NCBI GenBank assembly: GCA_020859995.1
Contig: JAJBVE010000088.1
Location: 1-39,727 of the forward strand
Origin: Clostridiales bacterium
GTDB lineage: Bacteria > Bacillota > Clostridia > Lachnospirales > Lachnospiraceae
Length of the DNA stretch: 39,727 bases
Direction: 5' to 3'
The position numbers were made by a program, and so were the translations under genes. The notes under the pieces were generated by a model that ran no database searches, was not told the DNA's origin, and saw only the letters and a list, made by a program, of their open reading frames with translations. Shown in pieces: positions 1-7,395 of this stretch; within the stretch, counting starts at the first letter, position 1, and each line of letters opens with the position of its first letter.

Positions 1-97
1 ATATAAAAATAACTTGCTATAAAGGGAGGAAAAGGTGGAAAAAATGATTTTAGCCGTATAATTCCGGGCTCTACGGCTCCTCCCTTTGTAAAAAAAC

Positions 98-127
98 GGG
101 GGAAAAAGGGAGGAAAAGGGAGGAAAA
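98..127 (+). repeat. Purine-rich 10-bp tandem repeat (iteron-like)
   Basis: Three consecutive 10-bp units are visible: GGGGGAAAAA, GGGAGGAAAA and GGGAGGAAAA. A further GGGAGGAAAA lies at 24-33. They sit in the intergenic DNA beyond the helicase gene. They could be binding sites for the element's replication initiator, but this is inferred from position only. Confidence 0.45.
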
Positions 128-197
128 AAGTTAGGCATAACTAACCTAAAAAGATTTTATTCGACCGCGCCCGGCTCCTTTTTCTGTATATAGAAAC

Positions 198-228
198 GGG
201 GAGAGCCAGGAAAAAGCTCTCCCCTTTG
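198..228. terminator. Hairpin terminator after the helicase operon
   Basis: The 9-bp inverted repeat GGGGAGAGC / GCTCTCCCC (198-206 and 216-224) has a 9-nt loop and lies three bases outside the helicase stop codon. On the plus strand it is followed by TTTGTATT. On the minus strand, the direction of the operon, the tail GTTTCTATAT is only moderately U-rich. It probably ends the minus-strand operon and may work in both directions. Confidence 0.6.
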
Positions 229-230
229 TA

Positions 231-2156
231 TTAAACGGCTACGAAAAAACTGCCGTATTTATGGCACTTGAGGTTATCCACGTCAAATTCCCCGGTAACT
301 TTAGGGCGTCCGTAACTGCTCGGCGATTTTTTTGCAAATCCTGTTTCTACCGTTGCATAATCAAGCAGCGCCTGACAGTGCTGTACCGCTCCAAATTCCG
401 CAAGTTCTGCAGCCCGCAGTGGCCGCTTGTTGCCCTTCTCGATTTGCCACTTCCCCGGATGCTCTGTGCAATAGATCTCGGCGTCTTGTAAAAACTGCTT
501 CGGCGATATCTCGGAAAATTTAGCGTTATCTCTTGCCCACTTGTTATACAGCGTGTGTACAACGGTCACCGGTATCACGCTTACATTAATCTGCTCCAGC
601 AGGTCCTCAATCATAGCCTGAGTCGGCATATTATCGTCCACCATCTGCTTGTGATTCACTTCCATGATATCCAGATCGTTGATGTCATAATCCTCAACAA
701 ACGGCAGCTGCGTCAGGCGCAGCAGGAAATATTCCAGCCAGTCTTTGCGCTTAGTATACTCATTAATATGGGGGTTGTATTTTTCAGAATTTTCTGAAAA
801 ATCCATCTCCATTTTGAAGACCACAAAGCGGTTCATATCTGCAAGACTCATATTTTTCTTTGCAAACTTAGGCATTGAGTTTTGAGCCTGCATTTTTAAC
901 ACTTCGGATTTGAGTTTGATGTCCCCCATGTTTTTCCGCCTGATATCCACCGGATCGTATCTGATGTAACTCTTCATAATTTCTGATCCATCGATTGTCC
1001 CGTTGTCCTCTGCAGATATATGCAATACCTCATCAAGGAGACAAGCAGAATCGAAACCCGTGAAGCACTGCGAGAACGGTTTGGTACAGATATGAGGGTT
1101 TTCCTTGAGGAATTCAAATAAATTACGCAACACATTAATTAAAGAACTTTTCCCGTTTCGGCCTCTCGATCCATTATCTGCGTTGGCGAGCACTACCATT
1201 CTGCCGTCCTTGGTTGCCCATCCTCTGACGCCCATCTGCATTACGTACCACATCACTCTGACTTCCGCCTGTCCCAGCTCATCATCCGGGAAGAGTGACG
1301 CCAGATAATCATCCGGCGGGAGATAATCGGGGCATTGCGCATCCGGATTATAATCAATACCGAGTGTGTACAATGGACACCAATCCTTGTACCTCTCGTT
1401 TAATGTATCGATATCGTCCCACGGGGTAAACGTTACGGGGCTGCCGTCTGCATAGCCCTCTACAACCCCGTTGTGGCACGGAATCAGTCTAAATCCCCAG
1501 TTGCGGGCATTGCTATACCCGACCGCGACCCGCGCCTTAAATGTCGTCTGCATTGTGTCGATTGCGTCCCACTTGTCGGAGCGTGACATTCCGGGCATCA
1601 TCGTCTCCATAATGTCTGCGATCGCCGTTCTGTTGCCCCCAAACTCAAACGGGACCCAGACCCCCGTGTAATGTCCAGGTCTGCCGTTTTCGCCTGGTAT
1701 CCATTCCCGGATCGCAAACCGGCATTTGTCCGCGTCATTGTCCTCATAAATCATCCTGACTTCGCCTGTCGACAAGATGGCGTGCATCATAATCATGCTG
1801 GCGTAAGATTTAGGACTCATACTCAGCTTGTTTTTCCCCGTCCGTCCCGGACCTGCGTTTTCTGTCGCGATCACCGTCATGATTTGGTCAGTCAATGCGC
1901 CGTAATACGCCTGCGCCGTCAGTTTGGTCTTGAGTTCAGGGACCGTTGCCGGGTACTGTCTAAAATAATCGCCTGCAATCGCGTCTGCGATCATCGTCTC
2001 CGTTGCATTGTGGGCGATCGGCGTGTTATACACTGCCAGCTGCTTGTCGATCTCCTTTACCCGTGCTGCTGCCCAGTCGGCGGATCCGACTGCATAAAGC
2101 GATGACGGGGCGGCGGTCGCCGCTCCCGTGTTATTGGTGTTATTATAATCACTCAT
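231..2156 (-). CDS. D5/P4-type SF3 replicative helicase of the mobile element
   Basis: Predicted replication helicase of 641 residues. The central P-loop has the form typical of phage/plasmid SF3 helicases (D5/P4 families), with SRGRNGKSS ending at G335-K336-S337. About 95 residues further on, PKFAKKNMSLADMNRFVVFK resembles the sensor/arginine-finger region of that family. The part before the P-loop (roughly 230-325) fits the D5_N-like region. No archaeo-eukaryotic primase active site is recognisable in the N-terminal 200 residues, so it may be a helicase without primase activity. It is the last gene of the minus-strand operon, 27 bp after the 229-residue gene, and both proteins begin MSDY. 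The ribosome site is weak (AAAGGCAGG). The repeats beyond its 3' end may be its origin. The SF3 helicase call is good; the exact family is uncertain. Confidence 0.8.
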   Translation of the reverse strand: MSDYNNTNNTGAATAAPSSLYAVGSADWAAARVKEIDKQLAVYNTPIAHNATETMIADAIAGDYFRQYPATVPELKTKLTAQAYYGALTDQIMTVIATENAGPGRTGKNKLSMSPKSYASMIMMHAILSTGEVRMIYEDNDADKCRFAIREWIPGENGRPGHYTGVWVPFEFGGNRTAIADIMETMMPGMSRSDKWDAIDTMQTTFKARVAVGYSNARNWGFRLIPCHNGVVEGYADGSPVTFTPWDDIDTLNERYKDWCPLYTLGIDYNPDAQCPDYLPPDDYLASLFPDDELGQAEVRVMWYVMQMGVRGWATKDGRMVVLANADNGSRGRNGKSSLINVLRNLFEFLKENPHICTKPFSQCFTGFDSACLLDEVLHISAEDNGTIDGSEIMKSYIRYDPVDIRRKNMGDIKLKSEVLKMQAQNSMPKFAKKNMSLADMNRFVVFKMEMDFSENSEKYNPHINEYTKRKDWLEYFLLRLTQLPFVEDYDINDLDIMEVNHKQMVDDNMPTQAMIEDLLEQINVSVIPVTVVHTLYNKWARDNAKFSEISPKQFLQDAEIYCTEHPGKWQIEKGNKRPLRAAELAEFGAVQHCQALLDYATVETGFAKKSPSSYGRPKVTGEFDVDNLKCHKYGSFFVAV

Positions 2157-2183
2157 GATTCACAAACCTGCCTTTCTTAATAA

Positions 2184-2873
2184 TTAGTTACATTGATACG
2201 GCTCGCCGAAGTTGCGCCAGTTGTCGTTACGCTCTAAAACTTTGAGCATATGTTCCATTTCGTCAATGTCATCCTCTACTTTACCTGCAAAATAGCCCTT
2301 TGCCTTATATCTGATACACTTAACAGGATAGCGGCTCCACCTCAGCCATTCCGCCGGTGTAAAGTCCATCCGTGACCAGTTACGCCGCAGATAATCCAGA
2401 TCGTTGTTGTACTGGTTGCGGATTACCGCCAGTGCGCCGTGCAAAAACGCCGGATCGCGGTTGTACGCGGCGGTGAGGGTCGGCTGTACGTGTACAGAGA
2501 TCGGGTCACAAAATCCTGGATCTATCACATACACAGTCAGATCATCAGTCGTCCATCCATACATCCGCAAAACCTCACCGAGCACGCCATACTTGCCATG
2601 CGTGCCGTAGTCCTTGTCACGCAAAAGCTGCGCCGGGTCCCGCTTCATCCAGGTTGTGCTGCAGTTATACGTCCGGTCGCCATACAGTACAACTGGTTTG
2701 CCGTCGTCCTTCTCGGGCGTCGCCGCCGTAATCATTGCACAGTTGCGGGCGTACAGTGCCCGGTCTGTCAGCTCCGGATCCGGGTTGTCCATATTACCGA
2801 TAAGGCGGTGAAGGTGTCCGGCGTAAAAGTCGAGGCAGCGGGTCGTTCCGGGGGTCATAGTATAGTCACTCAT
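2184..2873 (-). CDS. Hypothetical element protein (229 aa)
   Basis: I do not recognise this protein. It has 229 residues, is soluble and mixed alpha/beta, rich in Tyr, Asp and Arg, and has no signal peptide or membrane segment. It carries scattered cysteines (NCAM, YNCST, GFCDP, KCIRY) but no clear zinc-binding spacing. The start is supported by AAGGAAGG about 9 bases upstream. It lies 22 bp after the 100-residue gene and 27 bp before the helicase gene, so it is probably co-transcribed. Its place next to the replication gene suggests a role in element replication or maintenance, but only by position. Confidence 0.65.
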   Translation of the reverse strand: MSDYTMTPGTTRCLDFYAGHLHRLIGNMDNPDPELTDRALYARNCAMITAATPEKDDGKPVVLYGDRTYNCSTTWMKRDPAQLLRDKDYGTHGKYGVLGEVLRMYGWTTDDLTVYVIDPGFCDPISVHVQPTLTAAYNRDPAFLHGALAVIRNQYNNDLDYLRRNWSRMDFTPAEWLRWSRYPVKCIRYKAKGYFAGKVEDDIDEMEHMLKVLERNDNWRNFGEPYQCN

Positions 2874-2895
2874 TGTTCAATACCTTCCTTTCCGA

Positions 2896-3198
2896 TCACG
2901 CTGCGCGGGCTATAATATAGTCCGGATACCGGTCTGCCATATCTTTAACCGCGTCCCAGTATGTATCAATCACATCAGCGGCTTCTCCGGTCAGTCCTGC
3001 GATATTAACAACAAGCATGATTCCGGCTGCCCAGTGCCATTCTGCGTGTGCTTTCAGTCTCACATTCAAATCATTAATAAAATTACATGTAAGCTGCAGC
3101 CACTCATCGCGGACAGTCTCATCTGACGGAGTGCTGACTGCTTTAATCTCTGCCGTGTTACGTGATATAACCATCGGTAATGTCGTCTTTACTGCCAT
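2896..3198 (-). CDS. Hypothetical small element protein (100 aa)
   Basis: Unrecognised 100-residue protein with a good ribosome site (AAAGGAG, 8 bases before the ATG). The C-terminal two thirds look helical, with a hydrophobic patch (AAGIMLVVNIAGL, about 57-69) that is too short and interrupted to be a confident membrane span. It is in line with the other minus-strand genes of the operon. No function can be assigned from sequence. Confidence 0.6.
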   Translation of the reverse strand: MAVKTTLPMVISRNTAEIKAVSTPSDETVRDEWLQLTCNFINDLNVRLKAHAEWHWAAGIMLVVNIAGLTGEAADVIDTYWDAVKDMADRYPDYIIARAA

Positions 3199-3261
3199 GA
3201 TTTGTGCTCCTTTCTGTTGTTGCCCCGCCGTAACATTACACGGCGGGGCAGTGTTTATGTG

Positions 3262-3807
3262 TTACTGTTCCGGGCGTCTGATGTCGTATCCGCCTTTGTC
3301 ATCGGGGATATAGACCGCCATGCTGCCGGTACCTGCATAGTTACGCTTTACCGACTCTGCCACTTCGTGCATTGCGTCAGCGAGCGCATAAGCGGTTTCT
3401 TTCAACTCTTTCTGCCTGGCTTCTCCCCGCGGAACATCAGAGACTTTATAGCCGCATGCGCTGTAAATAATAGCCTCCGTCAGTGCTGCGTAATCAGCAT
3501 CACTGTCCGGATTGAGCGCCTTTGCAACATACAACGGCTCATGAGTACGAGGGTCGTACTTACAGAGTGAGCAGTAGTGCTGCCACATCGCTCTGCCAAA
3601 TGCTGCGTACGGTCTGATGTGCTCTGCTTTATCGGGATCCAGTGTGTATGTAAAATGCATATGACGGTACCAGTCGGACAATGTACGCAGGTCGATCGCC
3701 TGCGGCAGCAGCCCGCAATAAATGATTACCTCGCCTACCGCCGTCCAGTTACGGCTCGGGGCTCGGGATCGCGTCGTCAAACTTAATGCAGTCCGGCGGG
3801 CATCCAT
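3262..3807 (-). CDS. Hypothetical element protein overlapping its upstream gene (up to 181 aa)
   Basis: Unrecognised open frame of 181 codons if translation begins at the only in-frame ATG before the conserved-looking part. That ATG lies 59 bp inside the preceding 114-residue gene, in another frame. A purine-rich GAAGAGG touches the start codon and is too close for an ideal ribosome site, so translation may be coupled to the upstream gene. A frameshift joining the two frames is the other possibility. The first 20 or so residues (Arg/Ser/Thr-rich) look like read-through of the overlap, and real protein character starts near GEVIIYCGLLP. It contains CSLCKYD and SACGY but no recognised motif. 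Confidence 0.5.
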   Translation of the reverse strand: MDARRTALSLTTRSRAPSRNWTAVGEVIIYCGLLPQAIDLRTLSDWYRHMHFTYTLDPDKAEHIRPYAAFGRAMWQHYCSLCKYDPRTHEPLYVAKALNPDSDADYAALTEAIIYSACGYKVSDVPRGEARQKELKETAYALADAMHEVAESVKRNYAGTGSMAVYIPDDKGGYDIRRPEQ

Positions 3808-4093
3808 CCTCTTCGGGCGTATGCGCCACTTTGCATTTGGCCAGCTCCGTCAAAAACCCGTCGTGCAGTCGCGTGTCGTCTGTGCCGCATAGATACGTCC
3901 GTCCCAGCTTGTCCAGCACAGCAGCGACTCCGGGCGTGTCCTCGGCGTTGGAGTCAAAATAACTGTCGAGGTAACAGCAGACTAAATCTGCCGGATCGAT
4001 ATCGTTACGGGTGGACTCGCCGCGGGGCTCGTTATCACCTACCAAATCAGCGACAAAAACATTAAGCAACATCTCAACTTCTCGATTTCTCAT
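3749..4093 (-). CDS. Hypothetical acidic element protein, first gene of the operon (114 aa)
   Basis: First gene of the minus-strand operon, beginning at ATG 4093 with GAAGGAAGG about 9 bases upstream. The product is acidic (many Asp/Glu), has no membrane segment and is not recognised. The C-terminus carries HTPEEDGCPPDCIKF, with two cysteines four residues apart. The gene runs 59 bp into the next open frame. It is separated from its promoter by a leader of about 260 bases. Confidence 0.6.
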   Translation of the reverse strand: MRNREVEMLLNVFVADLVGDNEPRGESTRNDIDPADLVCCYLDSYFDSNAEDTPGVAAVLDKLGRTYLCGTDDTRLHDGFLTELAKCKVAHTPEEDGCPPDCIKFDDAIPSPEP

Positions 4094-4360
4094 AATTAAG
4101 ACCTTCCTTCATAAATAATTATTCATTTTTCATGGTACGATAAACTTTTTTTTTCGTTTTGGGGAACATTTCGGATATGAAAATCTACATGTGGGTTCGT
4201 TCTGATGGTTCTACATTCATTCCCTGATATTTAATTGATATGATATGATATATATTAAGGATTGTGACGCCGGGGACCGGCTGTCCCCGATTGCGTGCTC
4301 CCTTCGCCGGTACCGCTGTATCCGATTGCCCAGGAGGCTTTATTTATCCTTACTGACTGT
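4094..4360 (-). other. Long leader of the mobile-element operon
   Basis: About 260 bases lie between the predicted start of transcription (about 4354) and the first ATG. The RNA could form a hairpin GGGGAC-AGCCG-GTCCCC (4273-4288 on the plus strand reads the complement). No U-run follows it, so it is not a simple terminator. A poly-T run occurs at 4147-4155. No open frame with a ribosome site and no known riboswitch was recognised. Post-transcriptional control is possible but not shown. Confidence 0.35.
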
Positions 4361-4389
4361 GTTATAACATATGATGCTAAGTATGTCAA
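4361..4389 (-). promoter_or_regulatory. Strong sigma-A promoter of the element operon
   Basis: On the minus strand TTGACA (4389-4384) is followed by exactly 17 bases and TATAAC (4366-4361). The -35 is perfect and the -10 has five of six consensus bases. It points toward the five-gene operon ending with the helicase. Two AT-rich inverted repeats lie directly upstream, where a regulator could bind. Confidence 0.8.
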
Positions 4390-4398
4390 TACTTTTTT

Positions 4399-4420
4399 AA
4401 AATAATTTTTTAATTATTTT
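4399..4420. repeat. AT-rich 9-bp inverted repeat upstream of the operon promoter
   Basis: AAAATAATT and AATTATTTT are separated by TTTT (4399-4407, 4412-4420). The site begins 10 bases upstream of the -35 box of the operon promoter. It could be a UP-element-like A/T tract, part of a terminator for the gene ending at 4468, or a protein-binding site. Confidence 0.6.
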
Positions 4421-4426
4421 GTATGT

Positions 4427-4460
4427 ATATTGCATTATATCAATTGATATAATGCAATAT
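4427..4460. repeat. 34-bp perfect palindrome
   Basis: Each arm is 17 bp with no loop, centred between 4443 and 4444 on CAATTG. The core reads TTATATCAATTGATATAA. It lies 7 bases beyond the stop of the sigma-like gene and about 38 bases upstream of the operon -35. It could be a regulator operator, a terminator hairpin, or a cruciform used in replication or recombination. Confidence 0.8.
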
Positions 4461-4467
4461 CAATATA

Positions 4468-5610
4468 TTAGATCAATGCAAGCGGCTCTACCTTTGCGCC
4501 AGGTTGCCAGTCCTTGGTGCGGCGTACTATGCTTATGCTGATGGCACGCAGCAGCAGCTCGCGGTTACTGTGCGCCTTACTATACCCCTGCGCCAGATAA
4601 CGTGCCTGATCCTCAGTCTTACCCATGGTCGCCGCGATCTGCCGGTATGTCTGCCCCAGGCAGTACCGCAGGGCGGCGGCGCGGCGTTGGTCGCTGGCGA
4701 GTCCCGCTGCGGTGGCTACGTCGTCAAATGCGTGGTACAGGGCGATAAAATTATTATACGCTGTCCGGGCGCTGCTGTCCGCCGTTGCGATATCGTCCAT
4801 TATGTCTGCCATGCGGTCGGCGGTTGGTGTAGTCTGTACGCGGTCGCGGTCGTATCTGATAGCGGTCAGACCGGTCGCACGGTTGCGTAACTCGTCAGCC
4901 CGCTGCGTCCATGCCGTGTAATCATCGTAGTACGTCGCGGCGGTGTCGGTAATGCCTGCCAGGGTGGCCTCCGCTGCTGATAACAGGTCGCGGTCCCATA
5001 CGCAGTCCCGGTTACAATACGGGATAGTCTCTAACTCAGCTCGTACCTGATTATAGCCGTCAATCTTGTCTGTATCGCATCCCTGGATCCCCGGGAAGTG
5101 GTCGGAGACCGTCTCCCGATGTAGTATGCCCATATCGCACAGGATAGCGTCATCCAGCACAAGCCGACGGATCGGAGTCTTGCGGGTCTGATTGATGACA
5201 TCATGCGGTGTCTGCGGATCGTCGTATGCCTTGGCAATGTTATCAATCACCGGTATAAGCTGCCAGATCATATCCTCACGGGCGATCTTACGCAGTACCG
5301 GGGCGCTCCATCCGTGAGCCAGGCACCACGTATCGGGATCTGTATCAGAGCCGTAATACATGATAATGGCTGCTCTGATGTCCGCTGTGTAATCCGTTGC
5401 ATTGAGGTATCCGGTGAGGACGATCGGGCGGATGTCCTGCGGCGTATCGTGCAGCAGTGCGTCGATGTTGTCCCGGTACTCCCCGGCGACCGCGCCGTAG
5501 TCGCGGCGGATATCTGCGATACGTTTGTCAATCGCCGCAATGCTGGCGGCTTCTGCTGTGGTCAGTTTCTGACCACCGTAATATCTGGTGTCTACGTTAT
5601 ACTTAATCAT
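4468..5610 (-). CDS. Sigma region-4-like regulator of the mobile element (380 aa)
   Basis: Probable DNA-binding regulator of 380 residues. The C-terminal segment at about 304-347 (DQRRAAALRYCLGQTYRQIA then ATMGKTEDQARYLAQGYSKA) has the spacing of a sigma-70 region-4 helix-turn-helix: a helix that counts residues before the motif, GQTYRQIA, a turn, and a recognition helix. The N-terminal 300 residues are mostly helical, rich in Asp/Ala/Arg and unrecognised; no region-2 motif is evident. Phage late-gene activators such as ArpU/RinA are built around a similar C-terminal fold, but are shorter. The start is supported by AAGGAGG 12 bases upstream. It is divergent from the integrase gene, the usual place for the element's switch protein, and it ends beside the 34-bp palindrome. 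The HTH assignment is moderate; the role is inferred. Confidence 0.65.
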   Translation of the reverse strand: MIKYNVDTRYYGGQKLTTAEAASIAAIDKRIADIRRDYGAVAGEYRDNIDALLHDTPQDIRPIVLTGYLNATDYTADIRAAIIMYYGSDTDPDTWCLAHGWSAPVLRKIAREDMIWQLIPVIDNIAKAYDDPQTPHDVINQTRKTPIRRLVLDDAILCDMGILHRETVSDHFPGIQGCDTDKIDGYNQVRAELETIPYCNRDCVWDRDLLSAAEATLAGITDTAATYYDDYTAWTQRADELRNRATGLTAIRYDRDRVQTTPTADRMADIMDDIATADSSARTAYNNFIALYHAFDDVATAAGLASDQRRAAALRYCLGQTYRQIAATMGKTEDQARYLAQGYSKAHSNRELLLRAISISIVRRTKDWQPGAKVEPLALI

Positions 5611-5657
5611 GATTGATTACTCCCTCCTTTAATTTTTATTTTACTTTTGTTTTATAC

Positions 5658-5710
5658 ATTATAGATCGTATTTTTCGAAATGCAACAGAAGAAAAACGAT
5701 CGTATTACTT
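5658..5710. promoter_or_regulatory. Divergent promoter/operator region between regulator and integrase
   Basis: GATCGTATTTTTC (5664-5676) is answered by GAAAAACGATC (5691-5701), an imperfect inverted repeat. GATCGTATT also recurs as a direct repeat at 5699-5707. On the minus strand TATAAT (5663-5658) lies next to this site and would serve the sigma-like gene, with only a poor -35 (GTTGCA/TTGCAT). The inverted repeat overlaps the promoter spacer, as an operator would. A possible plus-strand promoter for the integrase (TTGTTT then ATAAAT, about 5792-5819) is weak. Confidence 0.45.
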
Positions 5711-5847
5711 AACATATTCTTAATTTGTATATCAAAATATATAAGAAACAGGAGCACGAGTAGCCGAGGAAATGTTTGTTATCAATATGATCTTGTTTCG
5801 ATCTCTGAAGTGTGATAAATTAGAACGGCGGACAGGAAAGGAATGAT

Positions 5848-7215
5848 ATGGGAGAAGAAAAAAGAAAAGAAAAAAGAAAAGACCCGAAAGGGCGCAACCT
5901 GCGGAACGGTGAGACGTATGATGAGGCGAGCGGGCGTTATCGGTATAGCTACATGGACGCAGCCGGTAAGCGGCGGCAGCTTTACTCCTGGACTCTGACA
6001 TCAAAAGACCCCATCCCATCGGGCAAAAAACAAAAAATGGGTGAATCGCTCCGTGAAAAAGAACTACAGGCACAGACGGAAAAGGCTAACCAGATTGACT
6101 CTACCGGCGGCAATATGACCGTGTATCAGCTGATGCAGCGGTATGTCAATCTTAAAATGCCTGACGTGAGGGAAACTACACGCAACGGCTATAGGACACA
6201 ACTCAAATTTATGGAGAACGAACAGTTTGGTCGGAAGAAAATAAATAAAGTAAATGCGACAGAGGCCGAAGAATGGTTTGATTCGCTGTATAAGGACAAA
6301 GGAAAAAGCTACAGTACGCTGCATACACTCAGGGGAATACTCAGACCGGCGTTTGCAATGGCCAAGAAAAACCGCTGGGTGGTAGATAATCCGTTTGACT
6401 TTCAGATGCTCAAAAAACGTTATGGTGGGACTAAAACACGGGATGCACTTAGTAAGGCAGATATGAGACGGTTTCTCGATTTTGTCCGGACAGATAAGCA
6501 TTTCAGTGCGTATTTTGATGGTGTTTTTATTCTGTTCAATACCGGTTTGAGAATTTCTGAATTTTGCGGCTTAACCCCCGGAGATATAGATTTTGAGAAT
6601 CACGTGATACACGTAAGACGGCAGCTGCTTCGGATACATGACGGGGACAGGATGCTTTATTATATAGAGATTCCCAAAACCGATAACGGAATACGGGATG
6701 TGCCGATGCTTGCAGATGTGGAGACGGCTTTTCAGAATGTCATGGCGGCGAGACCACAGCGAGATGTTGAGCCGGTAGTCTGGAACGAGGAACACACGGA
6801 CAGCGCATCCGGCTTTTTATGGCTGGACAAAGACGGCAGCTACGAAGTCGCGCAACACTGGCAGAACCATTTGCGATGGGCGCGGGCGAAGTTTAACCGG
6901 ATATACAAAGATGAAATCCCGCCCGTAACTCCGCACGTATGCCGTCACACTTTTTGTTCAAATTGCGCAAGCATCGGAATGAACCCGAAAACGTTGCAGA
7001 TGATAATGGGACACGCCTCTATTGAGTTTACACTCAATGTATACACGCATCTGGAAGCTGGAGACATAAAAGGCGAGTTTTTCAGTCTGATGAATAACAA
7101 GGCGTATAACTTTTACCCGCTTGACCGGCGACCGGAAACAGTCGCGCCGGATACAGGCGGGGATGATGACGAGGGCGATCCGGATATCGACGCGGCACCA
7201 GATGACGATGACTGA
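5848..7215 (+). CDS. Tn916-type tyrosine integrase
   Basis: Site-specific recombinase of 455 residues that integrates and excises the element. The N-terminus (about 1-75: DPKGRNLRNGE, YRYSYMDAAGKRRQLYSW, SLREKE) matches the arm-DNA-binding domain of the Tn916 integrase. A SAM-like core-binding domain follows (about 105-190), then the catalytic domain with R235 (TGLRISEFCGL), H363-x-x-R366 (HVCRHTFC), H389 (GHAS) and nucleophile Y399 (NVYTHLE), so the active site looks complete. The C-terminus is an unusual Asp-rich tail of about 25 residues. The start is supported by AGGAAAGG just upstream. No separate excisionase gene is visible next to it. It reads toward the chromosome junction. Confidence 0.92.
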   Translation: MGEEKRKEKRKDPKGRNLRNGETYDEASGRYRYSYMDAAGKRRQLYSWTLTSKDPIPSGKKQKMGESLREKELQAQTEKANQIDSTGGNMTVYQLMQRYVNLKMPDVRETTRNGYRTQLKFMENEQFGRKKINKVNATEAEEWFDSLYKDKGKSYSTLHTLRGILRPAFAMAKKNRWVVDNPFDFQMLKKRYGGTKTRDALSKADMRRFLDFVRTDKHFSAYFDGVFILFNTGLRISEFCGLTPGDIDFENHVIHVRRQLLRIHDGDRMLYYIEIPKTDNGIRDVPMLADVETAFQNVMAARPQRDVEPVVWNEEHTDSASGFLWLDKDGSYEVAQHWQNHLRWARAKFNRIYKDEIPPVTPHVCRHTFCSNCASIGMNPKTLQMIMGHASIEFTLNVYTHLEAGDIKGEFFSLMNNKAYNFYPLDRRPETVAPDTGGDDDEGDPDIDAAPDDDD

Positions 7216-7228
7216 CTGAGAATGGCGT

Positions 7229-7265
7229 GTGTTATGGATTTTGAAAATAACACATTTTATAACAC
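7229..7265. repeat. GTGTTAT/ATAACAC repeats after the integrase gene
   Basis: GTGTTAT at 7229-7235 is followed by inverted copies ATAACAC at 7247-7253 and 7259-7265. They lie just after the integrase stop, between it and the likely junction. They could be integrase arm-binding sites or part of a terminator; no U-run follows. Confidence 0.4.
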
Positions 7266-7320
7266 AAAAGTCCCGGTTAAATCTGAATAAGCATCTGCCG
7301 AAGTGAAAACGTAACAGGCG

Positions 7321-7362
7321 TTGCAAAGCCCTGAAAATCCAGTAAAATCAATACTTTTCAGC
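7321..7362. other. Possible attachment-site region (element/chromosome boundary)
   Basis: The boundary must lie between the integrase stop (7215) and the phosphatase start (7396). The stretch GCAAAGCCCTGAAAATCC plus CAATACTTTTCAGC looks like a degenerate inverted repeat of the kind used as recombination cores. No matching direct repeat occurs in bases 1-230, so the other end must be outside the window. The assignment is tentative. Confidence 0.25.
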
Positions 7363-7395
7363 ATTTAAAAATGCTCATAAATGAGGAAAAAGGAA

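Larger units (their letters stand above)
1..230. other. Non-coding end of the mobile element; candidate replication origin
   Basis: No gene is visible here. The stretch lies just 3' of the element's SF3 helicase gene. It contains the 10-mer GGGAGGAAAA at 24-33 and twice in tandem at 108-127, preceded by the variant GGGGGAAAAA at 98-107. AAAGGGAGGA (21-30) has a perfect inverted copy in TCCTCCCTTT (78-87). A small hairpin TTAGG/CCTAA lies at 131-149, and AT-rich DNA surrounds these motifs. In staphylococcal pathogenicity islands the origin lies next to the rep/primase gene and is made of short iterons, so an origin is a reasonable inference. Purine runs can also arise by chance, and the element's left end may lie just beyond base 1. 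Confidence 0.35.

Noticed and set aside
5732-6073. Minus-strand open frame of 113 codons over the integrase start
   Set aside because: It is antisense to the integrase, has no ribosome site, and its composition follows from the purine-rich integrase N-terminus.
7216-7395. tRNA gene as integration target
   Set aside because: No cloverleaf with T-loop and acceptor pairing could be drawn in this stretch.
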